Positions 1-6,307 of a DNA stretch of 13,044 nt are shown piece after piece. The first letter of the stretch is position 1. Every line of letters begins with the position of its first letter. This DNA is from an uncultured Ruminococcus sp. (GTDB lineage: Bacteria; Bacillota; Clostridia; Oscillospirales; CAG-272): contig CACYZS010000016.1 in the NCBI GenBank assembly GCA_902778985.1, positions 1 to 13,044 on the forward strand, read 5' to 3'. The position numbers and the translations under genes were made by a program. The notes below the pieces were generated by a model that did no database searches, had not been told where the DNA came from, and worked only from the letters and a program-made list of their open reading frames with translations.

Positions 1-591
1 GCCGAGGTTGGGGGAGAGCGTCGTGAAGTGGTAGTCGGCGATCTTGGGTTTCGCCTTCGAGATCCGCGAGAGGAGCGAGGATTTCCCGACGTTCGGGAAA
101 CCGATCAGCCCCACGTCGGCGATCATTTTCAGTTCCAGAAGGATCTCCTTCTCTTCGCCCTTGGTCCCGCTCTTGGCGAAGCGCGGGATCTGCCGCGTCG
201 GGGTGGCGAAATGCCGGTTGCCCCAGCCTCCGCGTCCGCCCTTCGCCGCGATGAACTCGCGGTCGCGCGACATATCGAAGAGGATCTTTTTCGTTTCGGG
301 ATCGCGGAGCAGCGTTCCGGGCGGTACGAGGATCACCACGTCCTGCCCGTTCTTGCCGTGCATCTTGTCGCCCTTGCCGTCCTCGCCGCGTCCCGCCGCG
401 AATTTGCGGTGATAGCGGAAAGCAAGCAGGGTGTTCGCCCCCTCGTCCACGCGGAAGACGATATTCCCGCCCCGTCCGCCGTCGCCGCCGTCGGGACCGC
501 CCGCAGGCACGTATTTTTCCCGGTGGAAGGTGACCGCGCCGTTGCCGCCGTCGCCCGCCTTGACCGAGATCGTGATCCGGTCGATAAACAT
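1..591 (-). CDS. obgE: Obg-family GTPase ObgE, N-terminal 197 codons (partial at left edge)
   Basis: This is a ribosome-associated GTPase needed for 50S subunit maturation and stress signalling. The visible part begins [18 protein letters not shown], which is the glycine-rich Obg fold (about residues 1-157). The start of the G domain follows, with the P-loop GFPNVGKS at residues 164-171 and the switch-I stretch ending [10 protein letters not shown] at the window edge. The other G motifs and any C-terminal domain lie outside the window. The start is fixed by a GGAGGA ribosome binding site a few bases upstream and by the match to the family N-terminus. It lies 13 nt after the der stop codon, so the two genes are almost certainly one transcript from the promoter near 2000. 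The family assignment is secure; only the truncation by the window edge limits it. Confidence 0.97.
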   Translation of the reverse strand, partial: MFIDRITISVKAGDGGNGAVTFHREKYVPAGGPDGGDGGRGGNIVFRVDEGANTLLAFRYHRKFAAGRGEDGKGDKMHGKNGQDVVILVPPGTLLRDPETKKILFDMSRDREFIAAKGGRGGWGNRHFATPTRQIPRFAKSGTKGEEKEILLELKMIADVGLIGFPNVGKSSLLSRISKAKPKIADYHFTTLSPNLG

Positions 592-604
592 GGTTCGTCC
601 TCCG

Positions 605-1945
605 TTACACGTCCCCGACGTTCTGTTCGCCCTTCTCCCGGATCATCAGCCGGATCGGCGTGCCCTGGAAGGTGAAGGTCTCGCGGAGACAGTTTTCAAG
701 ATAGCGTTGATAGGAAAAATGGAACAGTTCGGCGCTGTTGCAGAAGACCACGAAGGTCGGCGGCGCCGAGCGCACCTGCGTCATATAGTAGATGCGGAGC
801 CGCTTGCCCTTGTCGGAGGGCGGCTGATGCCGCGCCATCGCGTCGGCGAGCAGGTCGTTCAGCATCCCGGTCGGCACGCGGAAGTTCGCCGCGGCGTACA
901 CGTCGTTGATCATCTTGTAGAGGTTGTTCACCCGCTGCCCGGTCTTCGCGGACACGAAGACGATCGGGGCGTAGGGCATGAAGGCGAGGGCGATCCGGAT
1001 CTTTTCGGTGAAGCGTTTCACGCTGTCGTTGTCCTTTTCGACCGCGTCCCACTTGTTGACCACGACGATCGTGCCTTTGCCCGCCTCGTGAGCGATCCCG
1101 GCGATCTTCTCGTCCTGCTCGGTGATCCCCTTCTCGGCGTCGATCATCAGCAGGCAGACGTCGGCGCGCTCGACGGCGGTCTTCGCGCGCAAAACCGAGT
1201 AGTACTCGACGCTGTCCTCGATCACGCTCTGGCGGCGGATCCCGGCGGTGTCGATGAAGTTGAATTTGCCCTCTTCGTTCTCGATCAGCGTGTCGATCGC
1301 GTCGCGCGTCGTGCCCGGGATATCCGAGACGATCGAGCGTTCCGCGCCCGCCAGTCGGTTGACGATCGAAGACTTGCCGGCGTTGGGTTTCCCGATCACG
1401 GCGACCGAGACCACGCCCTCCTCGACGTCAACGGCCTCTTCTTCGGGGAAGTAGGCGAGCACCCGGTCGAGCAGATCGCCGCTCCCCGAACCGTGCAGGG
1501 AAGAGAGGGCGATCGGATCCTCGTCGAAACCGAGTTCGTAGAATTCGTAGAACTCGGGCGCGACGTCGCCGATCCGGTCGGACTTGTTCACGCCGATCAC
1601 GACGGGTTTCCGGCTCTTTTTCAGCATCACGGCGATCTCGCGGTCGTCGGCGAGCAGCCCCGAACGGATGTCGCAGAGGAAGATGATGACGTCGGCGCTC
1701 GCGATCGCGACCTCCGCCTGCAGACGCATCTGCGAGAGGATCACGTCGTCGGTCTTGGGTTCGATACCGCCCGTGTCGATCAGGATAAAGCGACGCCCGC
1801 GCCACTCGGTCTCGCCGTAGATCCGGTCGCGGGTCACGCCCGGGGTATCCTCGACGATCGAGCGACGTTCGCCGATCAGTTTATTGAACAGGGTGCTTTT
1901 CCCCACGTTCGGGCGACCAACGATCGCCACAACAGGTTTGCTCAT
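605..1945 (-). CDS. der: Ribosome-assembly GTPase Der (EngA)
   Basis: Der is the double-GTPase ribosome biogenesis factor that acts on the 50S subunit. The 446-aa product has the family's usual length and order. G domain 1 has GRPNVGKS at 10-17, DTGG at 57-60 and NKSD at 120-123. An acidic linker lies near 168-176. G domain 2 has GKPNAGKS at 185-192, DTAG at 232-235, NKWD at 297-300 and SAK at 332-334. A C-terminal KH-like domain (about 350-446) carries the typical GTPIRL...REK ending. I chose the ATG at 1945 ([10 protein letters not shown]) because AAAGGA sits 7 nt upstream and it matches the family start. An in-frame ATG five codons earlier has no binding site. It is the first gene of a der-obgE operon. 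Confidence 0.98.
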   Translation of the reverse strand: MSKPVVAIVGRPNVGKSTLFNKLIGERRSIVEDTPGVTRDRIYGETEWRGRRFILIDTGGIEPKTDDVILSQMRLQAEVAIASADVIIFLCDIRSGLLADDREIAVMLKKSRKPVVIGVNKSDRIGDVAPEFYEFYELGFDEDPIALSSLHGSGSGDLLDRVLAYFPEEEAVDVEEGVVSVAVIGKPNAGKSSIVNRLAGAERSIVSDIPGTTRDAIDTLIENEEGKFNFIDTAGIRRQSVIEDSVEYYSVLRAKTAVERADVCLLMIDAEKGITEQDEKIAGIAHEAGKGTIVVVNKWDAVEKDNDSVKRFTEKIRIALAFMPYAPIVFVSAKTGQRVNNLYKMINDVYAAANFRVPTGMLNDLLADAMARHQPPSDKGKRLRIYYMTQVRSAPPTFVVFCNSAELFHFSYQRYLENCLRETFTFQGTPIRLMIREKGEQNVGDV

Positions 1946-1992
1946 GTCGTATCCTTTCATGCAGGGCGGGTTTCATACCTATACAGTTTAGC

Positions 1993-2021
1993 ATTATACC
2001 ATATTTCGAGCCAAAAGACAA
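1993..2021 (-). promoter_or_regulatory. Sigma-A promoter of der-obgE
   Basis: On the minus strand TTGTCT (2021-2016) is followed by a 17-nt spacer and a perfect TATAAT (1998-1993). This places the transcript start near 1986, about 40 nt before the der ATG. The promoter is divergent from the transketolase promoter about 85 bp away. Confidence 0.8.
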
Positions 2022-2104
2022 GCGGGGAGCAAAGAAAAAAAGCCGCGCGCGCCCGCCGCGTGAAAAAAAGCGTCGAAAAGGGGTCGGGAAAGCACGCTTT
2101 GACC

Positions 2105-2133
2105 TTGACAGAACGCACGCTTTGCGGTACAAT
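2105..2133 (+). promoter_or_regulatory. Sigma-A promoter of the transketolase operon
   Basis: TTGACA (2105-2110), a 17-nt spacer and TACAAT (2128-2133) give a near-consensus promoter, with a start near 2140 and a leader of about 50 nt. A 10-bp direct repeat, GCACGCTTTG, occurs just upstream of the -35 box (2092-2101) and again inside the spacer (2115-2124). This may be a regulator site (see findings). Confidence 0.85.
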
Positions 2134-2154
2134 GGAATTGGTAAAAACGATCCA

Positions 2155-2168
2155 CCGCCGCGCGGCGG
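2155..2168 (+). promoter_or_regulatory. Perfect 14-bp palindrome in the transketolase leader
   Basis: CCGCCGCGCGGCGG is fully self-complementary. It lies in the predicted 5' leader, about 10 nt before the GAAGGAG ribosome binding site. In RNA it would form a short, very stable hairpin; in DNA it could be an operator. Its role is unknown. Confidence 0.45.
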
Positions 2169-2189
2169 AATACGACTGAAGGAGCCATT

Positions 2190-3050
2190 ATGAACCAAGC
2201 CGAAAAGACGGTCCTCGCCGAGACGGCGAACCGTGTCCGGATCGGGATCCTCGACGGCGTTTACAACGCCGGCTGCGGGCACCCCGGCGGATCGCTCTCG
2301 ATCGCGGAACTGCTGACCTACCTCTACTTTAAGGAGATGAAGATCGACCCCGCGGACCCGAAAGCGGCGGATCGCGACCGCTTCGTTCTTTCGAAGGGGC
2401 ATACCGCCCCCGCCCTCTACGCGACGCTCGCCGAGCGCGGCTTCTTCCCGGTGGAAGAACTGAAGACCCTGCGTAAGATCGACAGCCGCCTGCAGGGGCA
2501 TCCCGATATGAAGGGGATCCCCGGCGTGGATATGTCGACCGGCTCGCTCGGTCTCGGGATCTCCGCCGCCTGCGGCATGGCGCTCGCCGGCAAAACGGCG
2601 GGTAAGGACTACCGCGTGTATACCATCCTCGGCGACGGGGAGAGCGAAGAGGGACAGGTGTGGGAAGCCGCGATGTTCGCCGCCCACTATAAACTCGACA
2701 ACCTCGTCGCGATCGTCGACTGGAACGGTCTGCAGATCGACGGGACGGTCGAAGAGGTGATGAACCCCACGCCGCACAACCTGAAATTCGCGGCGTTCGG
2801 TTGGAACGTGATCTCGATCGACGCCCACGACTTCGACCAGATCGAGGCGGCGTTCGCCGCCGCGCGCCAGGTCAAGGGAAAACCCACCGCGATCATCGCG
2901 AAGTCGGTCAAGGGCAAGGGCGTCTCGTATATGGAGAACGCCGTCCAGTGGCACGGCGCCGCTCCGAAAGAGGATCTGTACCGCGTCGGGCTTGCCGATC
3001 TCGGACTTTCGCCCGAGGAGATCGAAGGGAGGTTCAAACAGAATGGCTGA
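2190..3050 (+). CDS. Transketolase, N-terminal (TPP-binding) subunit
   Basis: This is one half of a split transketolase, which moves two-carbon ketol units between sugar phosphates in the non-oxidative pentose phosphate pathway, in the cytoplasm. The 286-aa product carries the pyrophosphate-binding half of the thiamine diphosphate fold: GHPGGSLS at about 30-37, the SKGHTAPALY segment at 68-77, and the GDGESEEGQVWE TPP/metal motif starting at 148 with its completing Asn in DWNGLQIDG (167-175). The start is set by AAGGAG (2179-2184) six bases before the ATG and by the family N-terminus. Its last 8 bases overlap the next gene, so the subunits are likely translationally coupled at equal dose. Split transketolases are common in Clostridia and archaea. 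Confidence 0.96.
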   Translation: MNQAEKTVLAETANRVRIGILDGVYNAGCGHPGGSLSIAELLTYLYFKEMKIDPADPKAADRDRFVLSKGHTAPALYATLAERGFFPVEELKTLRKIDSRLQGHPDMKGIPGVDMSTGSLGLGISAACGMALAGKTAGKDYRVYTILGDGESEEGQVWEAAMFAAHYKLDNLVAIVDWNGLQIDGTVEEVMNPTPHNLKFAAFGWNVISIDAHDFDQIEAAFAAARQVKGKPTAIIAKSVKGKGVSYMENAVQWHGAAPKEDLYRVGLADLGLSPEEIEGRFKQNG

Positions 3051-3987
3051 TAAGATCGCAACCAGAGAAGCGTACGGGAAAGCGCTGGTCGCGCTTGCCG
3101 ACAAGTATCCCTTCGTGGTCCTCGACGCCGACCTGGCGCAGGCGACCAAGACCTGCCTGTTCGCAAAAGAACACCCCGACCGGTTCTTCGACTGCGGGAT
3201 CGCCGAGGGCAACATGATGAGCGTTGCCGCCGGGATCGCCTCGACCGGCACCGTTCCGTTCGTTTCGTCGTTTGCCATGTTCGCCGCCGGACGCGCGTTC
3301 GAGCAGGTGCGCAACTCGGTCGCCTACCCCCACCTGAACGTCAAGATCGGCGCGACGCACGCCGGGATCACGGTCGGCGAGGACGGCGCGACGCACCAGT
3401 GCTGCGAGGACTTCGCCCTGATGCGCGTGATCCCCGGTATGACGGTGATCTGCCCCGCCGACGGTCCCGAGACATACGCCGCCGTCGAAGCGGCGCTCAA
3501 ATGGGACGGTCCGGTCTACCTTCGCTTCGGTCGGTTCGCCGTTCCCGAAGTGACGGCGGGCGAGGGCGTCGCCCCGTTTGAGATCGGGAAGGGCAGACTG
3601 CTCCGCGAGGGCACCGACGTCACGATCGTCGCGATCGGGTATATGGTGCATCTGGCGCTGGAAGCCGCCGACGCGCTTGCCGCCGAGGGGATTTGTGCCG
3701 AGGTGATCGACCTGCACACCCTGAAACCGATCGACGCCGAACTGCTGGTCAAGTCCGCGACTAAAACCGGCGCCGTCGTCACGGCGGAAGAGCACAATAT
3801 CATCGGCGGGCTCGGTTCCGCCGTCAGCGAAACGCTCGCCGAGAACCGCCCCGTGCCGCTGGAACGCGTCGGCGTCCGCGACGTCTTCGGACGGAGCGGC
3901 AAGGTGCCGCAGTTGCTCGAGTTCTACGGGCTGACGTCCGCCGAGATCGCCAAGCGTGCCAAAGCCGCGATCGCCCGCAAAAACTGA
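3043..3987 (+). CDS. Transketolase, C-terminal (pyrimidine-binding) subunit
   Basis: This is the second half of the split transketolase. The 314-aa product holds the pyrimidine-binding domain, with the catalytic-glutamate motif DCGIAEGNM at about 50-58, the following SSFAMFAAGRAFEQVRN helix, and the GATHAGITVGEDGATHQ substrate loop. The C-terminal transketolase domain (from about 190) carries the EEHNIIGGLGSAVSE segment. I chose the ATG at 3043 (MADKIATREAYG) over the longer upstream reading. AAGGGAGG lies 10 nt before it, and the upstream codons would sit inside the first subunit's coding sequence. The ATG overlaps the first subunit's TGA by 8 nt. A strong terminator follows 13 nt after the stop, closing a two-gene operon. 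A dxs-like enzyme is less likely given the split form. Confidence 0.96.
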   Translation: MADKIATREAYGKALVALADKYPFVVLDADLAQATKTCLFAKEHPDRFFDCGIAEGNMMSVAAGIASTGTVPFVSSFAMFAAGRAFEQVRNSVAYPHLNVKIGATHAGITVGEDGATHQCCEDFALMRVIPGMTVICPADGPETYAAVEAALKWDGPVYLRFGRFAVPEVTAGEGVAPFEIGKGRLLREGTDVTIVAIGYMVHLALEAADALAAEGICAEVIDLHTLKPIDAELLVKSATKTGAVVTAEEHNIIGGLGSAVSETLAENRPVPLERVGVRDVFGRSGKVPQLLEFYGLTSAEIAKRAKAAIARKN

Positions 3988-4000
3988 AAACAAAAACCAA

Positions 4001-4027
4001 ACGCCCGCGCAAAAGCGCGGGCGTTTT
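4001..4027. terminator. Bidirectional terminator between transketolase and the SGNH esterase
   Basis: A 10-bp perfect stem, ACGCCCGCGC / GCGCGGGCGT (4001-4010 and 4015-4024), has an AAAA loop. T5 follows on the plus strand. On the minus strand T-rich tracts follow (from the A-rich 3983-4000), so it can stop both convergent transcripts. Confidence 0.9.
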
Positions 4028-4042
4028 TCGTTATGTTCGGGG

Positions 4043-5122
4043 TTATTTGATCCCGTAGATCTTTTTGAAGACGGGCATCAGGGCAAGCGCCATCTTGCGC
4101 ATCCCGAGGTCGTTCGGGTGGCACCATTCGACGGTGCATTCGTCCTCGAGGTCCCCCGCGAAGATCGTGTAGCCGTCGACGAACCAGACGTTCTTGTCGC
4201 CCGACTTGACCGCGTCGCGCCAGACGCTCTCGATGTAGTCGCGGCGGATCTTCCGGTGCCAGCCGCCCGTGCCGGGGGCGGACATAAACACGAAGGGAAG
4301 GGTGGGGTTTTTCTCCCGAACGGCGTAATACAGGGGCGGAAGGGTGGCTTGCAGGTGTTCGAGCGAGGGGGCGTTGTGGTCGTAGTCCGAGACGAAACAC
4401 GACATTTCAAGCCCCGCCATGTACTCGACGAACGCGGGTTCGCCCTTCGCCGCGCCGGCAAAACCGAGGTTGACGAAGTCGAGGTTCAGGTACTTGGAGA
4501 GGATCGCCTGGTAGGTCAGCCCGGGACGCGAGGCGCAGGCGCCCTCGGTGATGCTGCTTCCGTAGAACACGGCGGGCAGTTGGTTCCGGTAGGGGATCCC
4601 GCCCGAGAGGGTCGCGCCCTTTTTCAGTCCGATCCAGAGGTTCCTGACCGTGCCGTAGGGCGGGAAGTTGAGGGTGAAACTGCGCTCCTTTTCCTCCCCG
4701 AGGTCGACGATGCCCGAGAAGTTGAACTCCCCGAGGCGGTCGGAAGGCGGCATAAAGGGTTTCACGAAGACCGTTTCGCCGTTGTCGCGGTGGCGGTAGA
4801 GGTCGAACCCCTGCGCGCCGGAGAGCGGCATATGCGGCATCACGCCGATCTTATAGTAGGTCTCGCAGAGCAGGGCGATATACGGCGAGTCGGTCGAGAA
4901 GCGGACGCGCCCGCCGGCGGGACGCAGATTCAGGTCCTTGACCTTTCCGCCGACGCGTTCGCCGACGTCGAAGGGGAAGCGGTGGAAGGTCGCAGAGGCG
5001 TCGGTCGGGTCCGAGAGACCGTAGATCGAGACGGGAGCGGTCCGCACGTCGTGCCAGACCAGGTCCTCTCGCTGTACGTCGTCGGGGATCTTGAAATTGC
5101 TGTCGATTTCGGTGATATTCAT
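4043..5122 (-). CDS. SGNH/GDSL-type esterase with GxDLY N-terminal domain
   Basis: This is a predicted cytoplasmic ester hydrolase, probably acting on acetylated or otherwise acylated carbohydrate; the substrate is unknown. The 359-aa product has no signal peptide. A beta-rich N-terminal domain (about 20-180) contains the signature GFDLY at 105-109. An SGNH domain follows: block I is GSSITEG at 188-194 with likely nucleophile Ser190, the NLGFAG segment lies at 218-223, the DYDHNAP segment at 246-252 has the likely Asn250, and CHPND holds catalytic His335. The residue three before His335 is Glu332, where SGNH enzymes usually have Asp. The ATG at 5122 is preceded by AAAGGAA; the 14 upstream in-frame codons would run back into the promoter. 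It is a single-gene unit between two terminators. Confidence 0.88.
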   Translation of the reverse strand: MNITEIDSNFKIPDDVQREDLVWHDVRTAPVSIYGLSDPTDASATFHRFPFDVGERVGGKVKDLNLRPAGGRVRFSTDSPYIALLCETYYKIGVMPHMPLSGAQGFDLYRHRDNGETVFVKPFMPPSDRLGEFNFSGIVDLGEEKERSFTLNFPPYGTVRNLWIGLKKGATLSGGIPYRNQLPAVFYGSSITEGACASRPGLTYQAILSKYLNLDFVNLGFAGAAKGEPAFVEYMAGLEMSCFVSDYDHNAPSLEHLQATLPPLYYAVREKNPTLPFVFMSAPGTGGWHRKIRRDYIESVWRDAVKSGDKNVWFVDGYTIFAGDLEDECTVEWCHPNDLGMRKMALALMPVFKKIYGIK

Positions 5123-5154
5123 GTTCGGTTCCTTTCGGGGAATAACTCGAAACA

Positions 5155-5183
5155 AGTGTAGCACAAGACGGGAGTCTTGTCAA
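5155..5183 (-). promoter_or_regulatory. Promoter of the SGNH esterase with embedded 18-bp operator-like dyad
   Basis: On the minus strand TTGACA (5183-5178), a 17-nt spacer and TACACT (5160-5155) form a good sigma-A promoter. The dyad ACAAGAC-GGGA-GTCTTGT (plus strand 5163-5180) fills most of the spacer and overlaps half of the -35 box. A protein bound there would block polymerase, so I read it as a candidate repressor site. Confidence 0.75.
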
Positions 5184-5184
5184 G

Positions 5185-5213
5185 AAAAAAACGCCCCCGG
5201 AAAACCGGGGGCG
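5185..5213 (-). terminator. Terminator of the SleB-type hydrolase gene
   Basis: A 9-bp perfect GC stem (CGCCCCCGG / CCGGGGGCG, plus strand 5192-5200 and 5205-5213) has an AAAA/TTTT loop. On the minus strand T7 follows. Its T tract ends two bases before the -35 box of the next gene's promoter, so the two units are packed tightly. Confidence 0.9.
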
Positions 5214-5221
5214 AGGTCGGG

Positions 5222-6109
5222 TCAGGAAAAGAAGCGGTGACGCCCGACGGTGAACAGGTACGGGCGGTTGTTCTCGATCCAGAACGAGGTGGCTTTGGAG
5301 GGTTCGTAGAAGAAGAGCGCGGCGGTTGAGACCGAGTACCCTTCGAGGCAGATCTTCGCCGCGACGGTCGAGATCCAGTAGGGGGCGGCGTAGACCGTGC
5401 CGTTTGCGACCGGGGTGAACTGCACGCCGTCCTTGCGGTCGAAGATCACGCCCCAGATGGTGTTCGGGAAGGCGGTCGAGCGCACGCGGTTCAGGATCAC
5501 GTTGCCGACCGCGATCTGCCCGGCAAGCGGCTCTCCCCGGCTCTCCGCCGAGATGATGCGGGAGAGCCAATAGAGCGCGTCGGGATCGTAAACGGCGTCG
5601 CCCGACGTCGGGGGCGTGAACGCGCCCGAAAGCGTCACGGTCAGGGTCGCCGGGGCAAAGGTGATCTGCAAGCCCGAGAGCCGCTTCGCGGTTTCGAGCG
5701 GAACGTAAAGATCGCCGTCCGAGAGCACCGCTACGGGATGCGGATCGTAGAAGACGCGCCCGTTCACCGTCAGGTAGGTCGCGCCGCTCCACCCCGAGAC
5801 CGAGAGCCCCGGCGCTTCGAGCGTCCAGCCGTCGGCGGTATTCTGCACCCGGCAGTCGGCGTAGAGGTCAGACAGTTCGGAGACCGGTAAGTAGGGCGTA
5901 TCGCCGATCAGACGCCCCTGCATGGCTAGCCGGGCGCGACCGAGGCGGACGGTCAGGGGCTTGTGCGCGGAGAGCGCCCGATCGGGGACGGCGTAGGCGG
6001 GGAGCGTTTTGTCCCCCGCCGCGAGAGCGGGCAGAGCGGGGAGCGCAAAACAGAAGAGAAGAGACAAAAGAAGCGAGAGGGCGCGCAAAAACGGTGTGCG
6101 AGCGGTCAT
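5222..6109 (-). CDS. Secreted SleB/CwlJ-type cell wall hydrolase (Hydrolase_2) with copper-amine-oxidase-like N-domain
   Basis: This is a predicted exported peptidoglycan hydrolase of the family that includes the spore cortex-lytic enzymes SleB and CwlJ. The 295-aa product starts with a signal peptide (residues 1 to about 31: Arg, a leucine-rich core, then ALPALAAG). Residues 50-160 hold two repeats of the DTPYLPVSELS / GDLYVPLETAK type, typical of the wall-associated copper-amine-oxidase N-terminal-like domain. Residues 178-295 are the hydrolase domain, with LSRIISAESRGEP and likely catalytic Glu189, then GNVILNRV and KDGVQFTPVANG. The ATG at 6109 has AAAGGA 11 nt upstream. It is monocistronic. 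The family hints at sporulation or germination but also occurs in vegetative wall turnover and in non-spore-formers, so I do not commit to a spore role. Confidence 0.92.
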   Translation of the reverse strand: MTARTPFLRALSLLLSLLFCFALPALPALAAGDKTLPAYAVPDRALSAHKPLTVRLGRARLAMQGRLIGDTPYLPVSELSDLYADCRVQNTADGWTLEAPGLSVSGWSGATYLTVNGRVFYDPHPVAVLSDGDLYVPLETAKRLSGLQITFAPATLTVTLSGAFTPPTSGDAVYDPDALYWLSRIISAESRGEPLAGQIAVGNVILNRVRSTAFPNTIWGVIFDRKDGVQFTPVANGTVYAAPYWISTVAAKICLEGYSVSTAALFFYEPSKATSFWIENNRPYLFTVGRHRFFS

Positions 6110-6177
6110 AGTATGTACGTTCCTTTCCCGGGGGACGCCGGTTTTGTCCCGGTTGGTTTTTTCTTTCCGGCAGTTCC

Positions 6178-6207
6178 ATTATACCCCGCGTCGCCCTCGC
6201 CGCGCAA
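6178..6207 (-). promoter_or_regulatory. Promoter of the SleB-type hydrolase gene
   Basis: On the minus strand a perfect TATAAT (6183-6178) follows TTGCGC (6207-6202) by 18 nt, so the -35 box is weak. The leader of about 60 nt can fold GGGAC/GTCCC (plus strand 6132-6136 with 6146-6150) just before the ribosome binding site. Confidence 0.65.
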
Positions 6208-6255
6208 GGAACAATAAGCGGCAGAAGAGGGAAGAAAAACCTTTTCGGGAAAAGG

Positions 6256-6290
6256 AAAAATGAAAACCGCCCCCCGGTTCGGGGGACGGT
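6256..6290 (-). terminator. Terminator of the folT-folC gene
   Basis: The arms ACCGCCCCCCG (6266-6276) and CGGGGGACGGT (6280-6290) pair with one C-A mismatch and a 3-nt loop. On the minus strand TTTT and then TTTTT follow. It lies 18 nt beyond the fusion gene's stop codon. Confidence 0.85.
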
Positions 6291-6307
6291 GTGGTTTTAC
6301 GCGCGGA

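Noticed and set aside
431..2179. Long plus-strand reading frame (over 580 codons) opposite der
   Set aside because: It is antisense to the fully convincing der gene and its sequence is Asp/Val/Arg/His-rich shadow coding typical of GC-rich DNA. It has no recognisable domain and extends across the der promoter.
1881..3314. Long minus-strand frame opposite the transketolase genes
   Set aside because: It is a shadow of transketolase; it crosses two promoters and shows no domain or ribosome binding site.
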